Assembly (NCBI RefSeq): GCF_000142905.1
Contig: NW_013657645.1
Span: 288,077-352,076 of the forward strand
Reading direction: 5' to 3'
DNA from: Thecamonas trahens ATCC 50062
Lineage: Eukaryota; Apusozoa; Apusomonadida; Apusomonadidae
Length of the DNA stretch: 64,000 nt
Made by a program: the position numbers and the translations under genes. The notes beneath the pieces were generated by a model. The model was given only the letters and a program-made list of their open reading frames with translations. It was not told where the DNA came from and did not search any database. Positions 20,683 to 31,345 of this stretch are shown piece after piece (within the stretch, counting starts at the first letter, position 1; each line of letters opens with the position of its first letter).

Positions 20683-22362
20683 CTACGACGAGAGCGGGCG
20701 AACCCAGAGGTCGAGGATGACCAGCGAGATGAGGCCGAGGACGAGAGAGCCGAGGAGGGCGGCCGAGAGGACAAAGAACGACGCAAACTGCGAGGCGGCA
20801 AAGGCGGCGCCGGTCGAGCCGGCCTGGACGGCCTTGAAGGCGGCAAATGCCGCCTCGCGGTGCTCCGGGAAGAATGAGCCGAGGATGGCGTATAGCTGGG
20901 TGTTGTACGAGGCATCGGCAGCGCCGAGCGCAACAGCGGCCGGGAACATGACCCACGACGGCCAGTCAAAGTGGGCGACGGCGTTGGCGGCGAGGACACC
21001 CACAACACAGGCAAAGGCGCCTGCAAAGAGGATCGGGCGCCGGCCGATGCGGTCCGAGACCTTGCCGAGAATGAGCGAGAGCGAGGCGTCGGCCGAGCCA
21101 AAGCACGCCATCAGCCAGCCGATCATGCGGAGGTCGACCTGCCGCGGGAAGATGCCGAAATAGTACGTCTGCGTCAGTCCCGAGTAGAACATGGGCAAAA
21201 TGAGAAGCTGGAGCCGGAGCTTGCCAAACAGATGGAGAGTCTCCAGGACGAGCTCACGAGTGGTGAGCGTCGGCAGGCCAAGGTCGGGCCCGGCCTCGGT
21301 GTCCTGCACAGAGCCGGCTTGCGCAAGGAGCGACTCGGCCGCCGCGGCATCGTCACCAACGACAGGCGCCTTGAGCAGCGAGCCCGGATACGTCGGCTTG
21401 ACTGCAAGGAGCAGGAGCGAGAAGAGCAGCGCAATGCCGGTGAGGATGATGATGACCACGTGGACATTGATGCCGACGTGCAGGAGAACGGCAACAAGCA
21501 GGTTGCCGGTCACCTGGTTGATCTGGAAGATGGAGAAGAACAGGCCAGACATCTTGCCCATTTGCCCAGCGTCCGATGACTGCGCCAGATGCGCGCCCTG
21601 CGCCGTCCACAGGACGCCGGCACCCACACCCATAATGCCTGCAACAGGCAGCAGGATGTACGCCTCGACATGGATGTTAGCCGCAATAAACATGCAGTAG
21701 GTAAAGGCGCCGATGCAGAGCGAGATCCGGTTGCCGAGCGTCCGCACCACCGCAGGAGCGATAAAGGTCGAGAGCGCAAGGCAGGTGTAGAGGATGCCGA
21801 GCGAGAAGAAGCCAAGTGACTTGTTGAGCGAGGTCTCAAAGTTCTGCAACGAGTTAAACGAGGTGAAGAGACCACAGAACGCTGTCGCCACCACAATCAC
21901 GTTGCCCACGTTGTACTCGCCGAGGCCTACACCACAGAGCTTGAACACTTCGGGACGGCCCTTCCCGCCACTGCCACCACCACCAGCTCCACCATCACCA
22001 CCGCCATCATACGCAGTCGACAGGTGACGGCGAGCCGATGATGGCACGACAGAACCAGCAGCGAATTTTCCATTTCCTCGCTCGTGCCCAACACGAGAGC
22101 GATTGGCATTCGAGTTGTAGGGCAGAGCAGATGTGAGAGCCGTTGCTGAGGAAGACCTCGTGCTTGTCGCCGTCTTTGCACCACTCGACGTGGCAGGAGC
22201 CATGGCGGTGTTGGTGGCGGTGACGGTGGTGGTACCCAAGCCACGTGGGCTCTCACTCGCTACATAGCTCAAGAGAGGTGAAGCAGGTGAAGGTGAAGGT
22301 GAAGGTGGAGGTATGAGTAGGGATGGTGAGCCTGTAGAGCCGTGCTCTGGAACGTTCTGCAT
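20683..22362 (-). CDS. UNC93-type major facilitator transporter
   Basis: A 559-residue polytopic protein of the UNC93/MFSD11 branch of the MFS. After a disordered Ser/Thr/Gly-rich N-terminus of ~150 residues, the first membrane segments contain FNSLQNFETSLNKSLG and SLGILYTCLALSTFIAP. LPVAGIMGVGAGVLWTAQGAHLAQ, the strongest family signature, follows a few helices later. A second half with GKVSDRIGRRP in a cytoplasmic loop gives 11-12 predicted helices. Family members act in endomembranes and at the plasma membrane as trafficking or transport factors; substrate not predictable. ATG at 22362 is the only good start. Stop is 40 bases from the kelch/b561 stop (convergent). Confidence 0.85.
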   Translation of the reverse strand: MQNVPEHGSTGSPSLLIPPPSPSPSPASPLLSYVASESPRGLGTTTVTATNTAMAPATSSGAKTATSTRSSSATALTSALPYNSNANRSRVGHERGNGKFAAGSVVPSSARRHLSTAYDGGGDGGAGGGGSGGKGRPEVFKLCGVGLGEYNVGNVIVVATAFCGLFTSFNSLQNFETSLNKSLGFFSLGILYTCLALSTFIAPAVVRTLGNRISLCIGAFTYCMFIAANIHVEAYILLPVAGIMGVGAGVLWTAQGAHLAQSSDAGQMGKMSGLFFSIFQINQVTGNLLVAVLLHVGINVHVVIIILTGIALLFSLLLLAVKPTYPGSLLKAPVVGDDAAAAESLLAQAGSVQDTEAGPDLGLPTLTTRELVLETLHLFGKLRLQLLILPMFYSGLTQTYYFGIFPRQVDLRMIGWLMACFGSADASLSLILGKVSDRIGRRPILFAGAFACVVGVLAANAVAHFDWPSWVMFPAAVALGAADASYNTQLYAILGSFFPEHREAAFAAFKAVQAGSTGAAFAASQFASFFVLSAALLGSLVLGLISLVILDLWVRPLSS

Positions 22363-22696
22363 CCTCTCTCCCCGCCTGCTCTCCGGCTGGCCGAGTCAGA
22401 TGCCGGCCGCCGCCCACCAATGGCACTCTCAGTTTATTGCAATCCAATTGATCGAGACAATCGAAAGCGGCAGCCGGTCGTGTGACTTGTCCTTTCGGTC
22501 AGGGCCTGGGAACTGGCGCTTTTTGCCCCGTCATCTTGGCCTGGGCTTCGGCCTGGGCCTGGGACCTGGCTCTTGGCCCTTGGCTCTTGGCTCCGGCATC
22601 TTACTGTTTCTTTGTGTCATGTTGGTCACGTTGGTCGGTTGATCGGTCGGTCGGTCAGCCGATCTGGGTGGTGGCTGACGTACAGCTACGGGAAGG
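22363..22696. other. Intergenic region with imperfect CTGGGC repeats
   Basis: About 330 bases lie between two minus-strand genes. The centre (22540-22600) has imperfect direct repeats of GGCCTGGGC/CTTGGCTCTTGG, and near 22625-22660 there are CGGT/GGTC repeats. No convincing gene is seen. Confidence 0.4.
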
Positions 22697-24130
22697 CTAC
22701 GGTGACGGAGTGTGATCAAGATGAGATCGGGGCTTGGCTAGCCAGGGAAGGCCGCCAGGAGGGAGCTTGCAGCAAGCAAAGAGTGGGGAGCCGTGACGGT
22801 TGAGGAGGGAGACGATGGACGAGTGGCCGCGCGCGGCGGCGAGTTTGAGCGCCTTGGCCCGTGCAGAGACGGGGTTGGCAGAAGGCGCAGAGATGAGGGC
22901 GAGCACAATGTCGTGGTGGCCGTGCCATGCAGCCTCACACACCGCGCGATACTCGGCGGCGCTGACATCAATGTGCTCGCACTCGAGGAGGCGTGCCACA
23001 ACAGCAAGGTGGCCAGCGCTGGCCCCGGCGCACAATGCCGAGGACAGCGCCGGGCCGTCGGTCCTCCCGGTGCCCGCCAGAACGTCCACCACGCCAACAT
23101 GCCCGCGCTTGGCCGCCAACCGCAGCGCTTCGTAGCCGCCGGCAGAAGGATCAACTCTGGGGCAATCGAGCAAGAGGCGGACGACAGCAAGATGCCCATT
23201 GACCGCGGCAATACGGAGCGCTTGCGAGCTGTGCGCCGCGGGATCGGCACCGCCGCAGCCAACCAGCACGTTGACAACTTCTGCCGACCCGTGCGACGCC
23301 GCGAGGCAAACAAGTCGCGAGTTTCTCGCACAAGCATCAGCCGACGGACAGGCTGCAAGGACTGCCGCTGTGGCGCCCGCGTGACCAACTCGGATCGCAG
23401 CCTCCAGCGCCTCGGCCACGACGGCGCTCCCCAGCGGTCTGCCCGCCTCGGCCGCATCCCGCGCCAGCACCATGATCGCCGGGCTAGCACCATACGCGGC
23501 GGCCCAGACAAAGACCGGAACAGGCGCACAATCATCATCACGAAGCGTTGCCGCCACAGAGCAAGCCGCCAATCGCCGCACCAGGCGGAGCCAGTCCTCG
23601 GAGCAACTTGCAGCGCCGTTCTCAAATGCGATCCGAAGGCGGTGCTCCTCGTTCCAATTCCAACACGAGCAGAGTGGGCGGGAGGCGGCAAACAAGCGGT
23701 TGCGGGGCTGGCCTTGGTTGTGCCGTTGGTCACGGTAGTTATGATCATTAAGATTGATGCGGTGGTAGTTGTTGCTGTGGTGATCATCGTTGCCGTTGTT
23801 GGAGTCGCTGTCGTGGTCGGGATGGTTGTCGTTGTCATCGTTGTTATCGTTGCGGTAGTCGCGGTCGTGGTCGTGTTTGTTGCCATGATCATCACCATGG
23901 TCATGATAATGTGGCTGAAAAAGGGCGCGAAGTGCGGCAGACCATTGCGAGCGAGCAAGACACCAGTCAAGGCCAGCAAGAGCATGGCTCCGGTCGCGGG
24001 CGTATGTGTCGCCTAGGAGGCTGGTATGTACATGAGTACATGTACATGCAAGCGCAAGTACGTCTTTGTGGGAAAGTACTCCTGTCTCAAACGCTATCGT
24101 GTGCAGGAGCTCGGTCGGGAGCTGCTCCAT
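22697..24130 (-). CDS. F-box-like protein with ankyrin repeats
   Basis: A 477-residue protein starting at MEQLPTELLHTI (ATG 24130; the open frame extends two codons further but not to an ATG). Residues 1-45 resemble an F-box (LPTELLHTIAFE ... ALACTCTHVH). Residues ~73-145 are an extraordinary Asn/Asp/His-rich insert coded by a GTTGTC/ATC-type repeat. Ankyrin-like repeats follow from about 210 to 450 (ALRIAAVNGHLAVVRLLLDCP, ALRLAAKRGHVGVVDVLAG, ALKLAAARGHSSIVSLLNRH). F-box proteins act as substrate adaptors of SCF ubiquitin ligases and ankyrin repeats bind targets, so a substrate receptor is a reasonable inference. The F-box is weak and needs profile confirmation. Confidence 0.75.
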   Translation of the reverse strand: MEQLPTELLHTIAFETGVLSHKDVLALACTCTHVHTSLLGDTYARDRSHALAGLDWCLARSQWSAALRALFQPHYHDHGDDHGNKHDHDRDYRNDNNDDNDNHPDHDSDSNNGNDDHHSNNYHRINLNDHNYRDQRHNQGQPRNRLFAASRPLCSCWNWNEEHRLRIAFENGAASCSEDWLRLVRRLAACSVAATLRDDDCAPVPVFVWAAAYGASPAIMVLARDAAEAGRPLGSAVVAEALEAAIRVGHAGATAAVLAACPSADACARNSRLVCLAASHGSAEVVNVLVGCGGADPAAHSSQALRIAAVNGHLAVVRLLLDCPRVDPSAGGYEALRLAAKRGHVGVVDVLAGTGRTDGPALSSALCAGASAGHLAVVARLLECEHIDVSAAEYRAVCEAAWHGHHDIVLALISAPSANPVSARAKALKLAAARGHSSIVSLLNRHGSPLFACCKLPPGGLPWLAKPRSHLDHTPSP

Positions 24131-24554
24131 GGCCAACTACGTTGGGTGTGGACCGTCAAACGTGCGCTGCGTTCCAAAGTGAAAAAAACCCGGCCATCAA
24201 TTAATGTCTCAACAAAGGATCGTCATGATCTCACCGGGGCAGAATTGCCCTCGCAACGTCCCATCTCATGCTTGTAGCACGAGGACTAGCCAAGACATAG
24301 ACGAGTGCGATAAAATTGAAAGCGGGATGCCCATACCTCTGGTCTCAGTAGAGAGAACGGGAGGGATAGACGAGATCGGAAGTAACTAACGTTCAAGCCA
24401 AGGTTCAATAATCGTTGCTGAGCCTTAACGTTCAACCGAACGTCTAATAATCGTTAGCCCCCGTTTGGGCCCCTTTCAGCAAAAAGCAAGTCCTCTCCGC
24501 TTTGTCGAAGAAGACGAGTTGGCGCACCACCTGTCGCACGGTGTGGCCTCTTCC
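24131..24554. other. Divergent intergenic region with two short inverted/direct motif copies
   Basis: The region lies between the F-box/ankyrin gene and exon 1 of the Ras-membrane gene. At about 24385-24460 it holds two imperfect ~38-bp units containing TAACGTTCAA and AATAATCGTT. These resemble, on the opposite strand, the 24-bp array at 33.8 kb. Otherwise AT-richer than neighbouring genes; no gene seen. Confidence 0.45.
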
Positions 24555-27500
24555 ATGGGCAACAGCTTCAGTCACACAAGCATCCCGGAAGAGGCATACC
24601 TTCTCAATGCTGTGGTTACCAAAAGCCTCCAAAGTATGTCATTCCTCCTCCCCCTCCCCCTCCCCCTCCCCCCCTCCCGTTCCCCCCCCCCTGCCCCCCT
24701 CCCCCCCTCCCCCGCTTTGGTAAGCGCTCCCCACCGCGGCTGGTTGGGACAGGCATGGACAACGTGATGCCGTCAATGTATATGAGTGAAACACTCATGC
24801 AGTTTATATTTGGGGGGATTATTGGGAGCAGCGGATGCGTACACTTTTGCCAAGATCGTCAATGAGCTGACCTCGCTGGCATCGGTCAGCCCCCTGCCGT
24901 ACATGGTACAGGCCGACGTGATCTGCGCTCCGGACCAAAGAGGGAAGCCGGTCAAGTCGAGCTCATCGTACTCGTCATCGGACGAAGATTCATCATCGGA
25001 GCTTCATGCCGAGGACAAGGCGGAAGCGACCGCGGCGCTGGTCGAGTATGGCGAAGCGGTGACGGCGGCGATGTGGAACCAGGCGCTGCGGGCGCTCGGC
25101 ATCTCGCCGTCCGAGTTTGCGGGGGTGAGCGTCGACGACGCTGCTACGCTGGCCGGGCCGTCGGCATACAACGACTCTAACGAGTCGTCGAACTCGTCGT
25201 CGTCAACTTGCTCGTCGTCATCGGATGTAGAGTCGGCGCAAGTGTCGCCCAAGGCCTTGCTGCTGGCGCAGCTGCCAGCGCTCAAGATGTTCGATCTAGT
25301 GGCAGAGAACGACGGGCTCTCGCTGCGCGAGATGCAGGTCCTTGCGGTGCTGATTGTACCTGCGCCCAACGGCGAGGCGGTGGTGACCAGGCTCTCACAG
25401 GTGTTTGGGGTGTGGTGGACGAGCGCCGACGGGGTGGAGACATTCTATGGCGCGGCGGTGCGCGGACTTCAGCGGATGCACCACCTCGGCTTTGCCGCCT
25501 TCTCTAAGGACCTCATCCGCAAGTCGCTGAAGGACCAGGCCAAAGCCAAGGCTAAGGCCAAGGCCATGGCCAAGATCCAGGCCAAGGCCGACGGCATGCG
25601 TGCGTCTCTGGAGGAGGCGCGGTCTGCGGCCAAGGCTCGCCTCGAGGCCGAGATAGAAACCCGCAAGGCGCAGCTGGCCGAGGCCAAGAACGCAGCCATG
25701 GCCAAGGCGGCCGAGAAGAAGGCCGAGCTTGACGCCAAGCTTGAAGCCACGCTTCCACCTGAGCTTTTGGCTGAGAAGCAGCGGTTGGAGACTGAGTACG
25801 AGGCGCAGATTCGTGAGCAGGCTGCCGCGGCCCAGGCCAAGGTCAAGGCGCTGGCGGTCGAGGCCAAGACGGCTGCAGCTGATAAGATTGAGGATGTCAA
25901 GGGCTCGGCCGCGGCCAAGCTGGAGCGCGACCCCAAGATTGCTGCGCTCCTTCGTGAGCGGGCGCTGGTGCGCAAGCTCTACCGCCGCAACAGCTTTGCT
26001 GTCCGTGACTGGACCGTACTGGAGCCGGCTCTTGCCGCCCACGCCGAGCTTGCTAGCGACGACGAGGCGCGCAACATTGCCGCCGTCGTTGCCAACGTCC
26101 CGCCCGAGCTTATTGCGTATCAGGCCATGTACGCAGCTGCGCTCCTCGAGTCCAGTCGAGTTAAGGACGGCCTGGAGATCTTTGGTCAAGGCCTTGTTGC
26201 CGGGCTGGGTATTTACGCCGCCGCCGGTGCGCTGTCCCAGCCGGAGGGTGCGTTTGACATTGACTTTGATTTTGTCGGCGTTCCAGACCTCGGATCTCTG
26301 GGTGGTGGACTAGGAGGACTAGGTGCGGCTGGGGTTGGAGCCCTTGGTGGCGTTGGTGACGTTGGGGCTGGTGCAGTGGGTGGCATCGGCGAGGTTGGAG
26401 CCGCCGGCGTTGGTGGCGTTGGTGACGTTGGGGCTGGTGCAGTGGGTGGCATCGGCGAGGTTGGAGCCGCCGGCGTTGGTGGCGTTGGTGACGTTGGGGC
26501 TGGTGCAGTGGGTGACATCGGCGGTGTTGGCGTCGCCGCAGTTGGTGGTGTCGGTGACATCGACACCCCCAACGTCGGCACGCCTAACATTGACGCTCCG
26601 AACGTCGACATTGATCCGGCCGGGGTCGCTGGAATGGGTGGTGTCGGTGACATCGACGCTCCCAACGTCGACATTGATCCGGCTGGGGTCGCTGGAGTGG
26701 GTGGTGTCGGTGACATCGCCGCCCCCAACGTCGGCACGCCCGACATCGACGCTCCCAACGTCGATGTCGATCCTGCAGCTGCTGGCGCGGTCGCTGTCGG
26801 CGCAATGCAGATCTCGGCGCCAGACGTCGAGGCTGCACCACCCAATGCTGACGTTGATGTCGAGGCTGCGGGTGATGCGGTGACGGCGGCCGGAGCCGCG
26901 GGACTCAAGGCCGGAGCTGATGGACTCGAAGCGCTGGTCAACGCTCCTGTGACCCCGTTCCGGTGGGGCAACATCCTTAACTACGTTGGGTTCTTCTTTC
27001 TAATCGTGGAGCTTGTTCAGCTTATCGCGCTTCCGCTCAAGGATTACGAGGCCGGGACAGACCTCGGCGCGTTTCCGCAGGTGGTCTACCTCGAATTTGC
27101 GCGGACATCAATCTCGTCGCCAATCAACCTGACAACGTTTGGTACGGTTCTCGGCTTTTCGCTCGTTGGCCTCCTCCTGCTCGTCTTCTCGTTCCAGTTC
27201 CTTCGTGAGCTGTGGCAGTTTGAGTTTCTCAAGCGGCTTAGCGCCGAAGAGCGCGCCGCGCGTGAGTTGCCTGAACCGGCCGACTACTTCTTCTACTCGG
27301 TGGCTGGCTCGGTCATTTATGGGCATGGCAAGCCGCGACACGCCGCGTCGACGGTCAAGGCGCTCATATCGGTCCTCTCCGATGCCGGCTTCCTGCTCGT
27401 TGCCAACAAGCTTCTCTCCCTTCTTGCGTGCAGGTATACATCGAGCGGCGCCTTTCTTCTCATCGACCCGTCGATCCGGTGCTGGGAGGGCTCACACTCG

Positions 27501-30182
27501 GCGCTTGCCGCCTTTGCCCTGATCGCTCTGCTGTACTACGTCCCGCTCTGCGTCATGATTGCTCCGACCCTGGTGGCCGACGACTCGTCCAAGGATACCA
27601 ACTTTGCCAAGCTCTATCTCATGATTACCAACATCATCAAGTCGCTCATGCTTGTCTTTGCTACCTTTGCCTTTACTTCGCCAGTCATGCGGCAAGTCTC
27701 GGCGCTGTTTGGCTCGGCTGCCCTGGCCGCGCTTACTGCTGCCTGGACTTGGCGCTCACTCCGCGACGAGACAGATCCGCACAACGAGCCCTCGCCGCAT
27801 GCCTTTCTCTCCATCCAGAAGGCCGGCATGTTCTACATCGGCGCCCTCTCGGCGTTGGTCGTTCTCTGTGCCTCGGGCCAGCTCAAGGGCCTGGTGCTCT
27901 TCGCGGTCCTCCTCGGCGGAGCGCTCCTCTTTGTCGGCGCTGTCTTTGCCATCCGCGCCAAGTTCTTCTCGCCCGAGTCGGCGGCAGCAGGCAAGGGGCC
28001 GGACATGATGATCAACCACCTCGACGGTGTCTCTGTCCTCACCGACATCTATGACGAAGCCGGCCAGGTCGAGTTCTCCGCCATGCACGACAACGCCCGC
28101 AGAAACGCGCATGTTCTCATCTTGGTCTGCTCGATCACCTCGCGGGGCTCGCTAGAGTGTCTCCGCGAGATAGCAGAGAGCATTGCACGTGTCCGTGACG
28201 ATGCCATCAGAAACCTGCCGCTTGTTGTCGCCTGCAACAAGATGGACCTCGAGAGCGACCGGGTCTTTGCGGATGCCGAAGCGGTGGCGCTGGCTACCGA
28301 GTTCAACGCCCCGCTCGTTTTCACGTCTGCCAAGACCCGCCTCGGCGTCGACGACCTGTTCTCTACCGCCATCTCTGCCGCTGCCGAGAACACGCCGTAC
28401 TGCCAAGGTTCGTTCGAGGTCAAGATCGTGATCTGCGGGGACGGCGGCGTCGGCAAGTCGGCACTCACTGTGCAGTACGTCTCCAACCATTTTGTGGATG
28501 AGTACGACCCGACCATCGAAGACTCGTACCGCAAACAGGTTGTGTTCACACCGCGATCGACAGCAGCACCTGGTGGTGCACGCAGGGCAGGTAGTGTCAC
28601 CAAGGGCGGTCGAGCGAAGAGGTCACGGGCGGCACTCCCAGTCCAGCCGGCGGCGCCTCCGGAACCACTGTCACGAGACATTCAGAGTAGTTCACGACGG
28701 TCAAGCCTGTCTGCGATTGCACCAGCGACACCACCGTCAACTTCACTCGCCCCGGCACCGCCGCCACCAGCCTTGTCGCAGCCGGCCGCGATCGGCCCCC
28801 CTCCGCCGCCATCGGCCCCGTCAGCGCTGTCGGCTCCGTCGGCATCCATGCAGTCCGCAGTGATGCCGCCTATGTCTGATCTTGATACTTTTGGCGCAGC
28901 GCCAGCCCGGGCGTCGTCGTCAGCGCTGCTGGATGATCGCTCGATGGGTCCCATACCCGCTATGAAGCAGAGTGCCTTCTTTGACGAGGAGGACGAAGAC
29001 GAGTTTGTGGCACTGAACGATCTGCAGATGGCTGACGACGGGATGATCGAGGCCGAGATCTGCGCCGAGCCGGTTGCACTGAACGATATCTCATCGCTTG
29101 CACCGATGCCCGCTCGGGCGTCAAAGTCGGTGGCGGCGCGGGCGCCTTCGGGTGGCGGGCGAGGCGGCCACGCTAGTGGCAGATCAATGCCGCCGTCGTC
29201 GGCGCGCAAGAAGAAGAAGAGGGCTGCTCCGGCGGCAAAGCTGTCAAAACGGAAAGAGGCGCCCAAGAAGCGTGACCTGGCCAAGGAGCTCGAGCCTGAG
29301 ATCATACCTATTCCCAAGATCGCGCCCGCGTCTATGTCGGAGTCTGCTTCGTCGTCTGCATCTGCCGATGACGACGCAGTGTCGGCCGAGTCCGACTCTG
29401 AAGTCGGCGCGGCGCCGGTGGCAGACATCAGCTCGGTCCCGGCAGCCTTTCCCGCCGGGGGACTGTTGGACGTGGCTGGCGGTGAGGTGGCCGAGACTGA
29501 AGGAGAGCGTAGACGGCGCGAGCGGGAGGAGCGCTTGGCGGACAAGCGGCGCAAGCGCGAGGCAAAGCGGGCTGCCAAGGAGGCCAAGAAGCAGCGCAAG
29601 GCCGAGGCGAAGCGCAAGCGAAAGGAAAAGATCGACAACATCTACGCCAACATGGAGAACGCATTCAATGGGATCGGCAAGGCGATGCTGACGGTGATGC
29701 CGTCGAAATCCCCCGAACTACTGCGGGGCCGCAACGCAGTGGTCTATGTCTACCTGCCGTGGGTGCTTTCTGTTGCCATTTTTGCACCAGTCCTCCTCCC
29801 GCCGCTCATGGTGGTGCTCCTCCTCCCGTCGCTGTTTATGCTCCTTGTACTGCGGACCAAGTCGATCGAGCGTGACACAAAGAAGTTTGTGGCGCGGGCC
29901 AAGGTACTCGCGCAGGAGACCAAGAAAAAGTCCGCGCTGCGGTGGATGGCGCTGTTTATCACGGCGCTGCCGCTGTTTGCGGTGGCGGTGATCATTCCGC
30001 TCGTTCTCTGCCTAGTGGTCTTCCCCAACGTTCCACGCAATCACCAGCAAGGCGTCGTTCAGTCGTGTGTCGGCATCATGCTTGCGGCGGTGACCGCACT
30101 GCAGATCTTGGGCACCATCCGGGCAGCCAAGACGAACGAGGAGCTGAAAAAGCTGCGGCTCGCGCCAGCCACTGCTGAATGA
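24555..30182 (+). CDS. Polytopic membrane protein with a circularly ordered Ras-like GTPase domain
   Basis: About 1809 residues in the spliced model. Exon 1 is 24555-24633 (MGNSFSHTS, a possible N-myristoylation site; donor GTATGT). The intron is 24634-24831, pyrimidine-rich. Exon 2 is 24832-30182; phase 1 matches, and without exon 1 the frame has no ATG. Layout: acidic Ser-rich region; Ala/Lys/Glu coiled coil (~260-410); Gly/Val/Asp repeats (~520-700); about eight membrane helices (~735-1060); a Ras-like module; Pro/Ser-rich disorder (~1275-1600); a Lys/Arg helix; about three more membrane helices near the end. In the Ras-like module DEAGQ (G3, 1101-1105), NKMD (G4, 1162-1165) and TSAK (G5, 1191-1194) come first. 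A short linker leads to [11 protein letters not shown] (G1, K1235) and DPTIEDSY (G2, 1252-1259). All five motifs are intact, so GTP binding is expected. Function unknown; membrane signalling is inferred. Confidence 0.85.
26300..26800 (+). repeat. In-gene repeats coding Gly/Val-rich and Asp/Pro/Asn-rich units
   Basis: Within the Ras-membrane gene, a ~69-bp unit coding [19 protein letters not shown] is repeated three times. It is followed by diverging units around [16 protein letters not shown]. Third-base identity between copies is high, so the expansion is recent. The product is a flexible spacer between the coiled coil and the first membrane helices. Confidence 0.85.
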
Positions 30183-30202
30183 ACAAAGAGCATGTACATG
30201 CT

Positions 30203-31345
30203 TCACCATGTCTGTGCCGGTGCAAGACTGTCGAGCACGAGCGAGAGCTTGCTGGTTGTCGCGTAGCCGTACAGGTAAGCCTTGGAGTCCTCGGCCCACG
30301 GCGAGGTCTCCATCAAGGCGACGAGATCGTCGAACTTGGCCGGATCGACAAAGCTTTCCACGGAGGCAAGGGTGCCGATGGACCGGGTCTCGTCGTAGAT
30401 GTTAAGAAGCACGTTGCCGGACTCCTTCCAGTCGATGGGCAGCTGAACCTTGAAGATGAGCTTGCGGCCGGTGAGGTTGGTAGGTACAGAGCCATTCTTG
30501 AGTGGCGTTTCCATGCTCTTGCCAATCTTGTCAATCGGGACGTTGAATGGGGTGCTCCAGATGTGCTTCTGCTCGAGCTTGTCGAGTTGAACAGAGAACA
30601 CGTTAGTGCTGATCGGGACGCAGACTTGCTTGTGCGCCTTCCAGTCGATCTTCTGGCAGCTGCGCGAGCAGTAGACAACCGCCTTGCACCGAGAGCAGCG
30701 CGAACGCGACTCACCCTTCCCGCACACCTTGCACAGCGCGAGAGCCTCGGGATCTGGCACACCATCAGTGCCGTCATGGTACGCCGGAACAATGAACGAT
30801 GCCTTCCACGGACCATATGCGTCACCGCGGATGGCAGCACGTGACTCGTCGCTGAGCTGGGTGCCGTTAGCGGCCAGCCACGCAGCCATGTGCTCGACGG
30901 CGTTGGCCGAGATGACGGTAGAGGAGACGCCCAGTTCTGAGCGATCCATGGCCATAGAGATGGCATCAAGACAGTTCATGGCGTTCTCCCGCTTTGCGTG
31001 GATGTAACGGACAGCGATGAGCGGAACAATGTCCCCATCGACCTCGTACTCGTAGACACCGACCCGCTCGATGGAGATGTTCTGCGTCTGATCCTGGTCC
31101 TGGCCAATGTGAAAACAACCATCGCCATCAAATACAGCACCACATGTAGCAGCATTCTCTGGCCGACCACGGAGCTTCATGAAGTTGATCTGATCAAAGG
31201 AAGACGATACGATGATGGCCATCAACTTTGCGTCGTAGCACACGGGCTCTGTCCCAAGCTCATGGGTCACGCCCATAGCCTTTTCCGCCACAGAAAACTT
31301 GTCAAAAAGTACGTCGACGTAAGCCGCTCTCCACGTCCGCTCCAT
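30203..31345 (-). CDS. MYND zinc-finger protein
   Basis: A 380-residue protein from ATG 31345. A complete MYND finger lies at 205-242 with ligands C205, C208, C217, C220, C226, C230, H238 and C242 (CKVCGKG ... CSRCKAVVYCSRSC ... HKQVC). MYND fingers bind two zinc ions and proline-rich partner peptides. The ~200 residues before it and ~135 after it match no family I recognise; the N-terminal part is globular-looking, not low-complexity. The finger sits centrally, unlike SMYD methyltransferases, and no SET motifs are seen. Stop is only 20 bases from the stop of the Ras-membrane gene (convergent). Role probably protein-protein interaction; specifics unknown. Confidence 0.8.
   Translation of the reverse strand: MERTWRAAYVDVLFDKFSVAEKAMGVTHELGTEPVCYDAKLMAIIVSSSFDQINFMKLRGRPENAATCGAVFDGDGCFHIGQDQDQTQNISIERVGVYEYEVDGDIVPLIAVRYIHAKRENAMNCLDAISMAMDRSELGVSSTVISANAVEHMAAWLAANGTQLSDESRAAIRGDAYGPWKASFIVPAYHDGTDGVPDPEALALCKVCGKGESRSRCSRCKAVVYCSRSCQKIDWKAHKQVCVPISTNVFSVQLDKLEQKHIWSTPFNVPIDKIGKSMETPLKNGSVPTNLTGRKLIFKVQLPIDWKESGNVLLNIYDETRSIGTLASVESFVDPAKFDDLVALMETSPWAEDSKAYLYGYATTSKLSLVLDSLAPAQTW

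Noticed and set aside
24786-24831. GTG start for the Ras-membrane protein
   Set aside because: Eukaryotic nuclear genes rarely use GTG. The sequence just before the CAG at 24829 looks intronic, and a phased upstream exon with an ATG exists. The same logic removed the TTG or GTG starts of the HECT, UBE2J2, ankyrin, CFAP70 and DENN frames.
28017-28551. Two separate complete Ras domains in tandem
   Set aside because: The first lacks any P-loop and switch I upstream (membrane helices precede it), and the second has no G3-G5 downstream (a Pro/Ser-rich stretch follows). Only one set of motifs is present.
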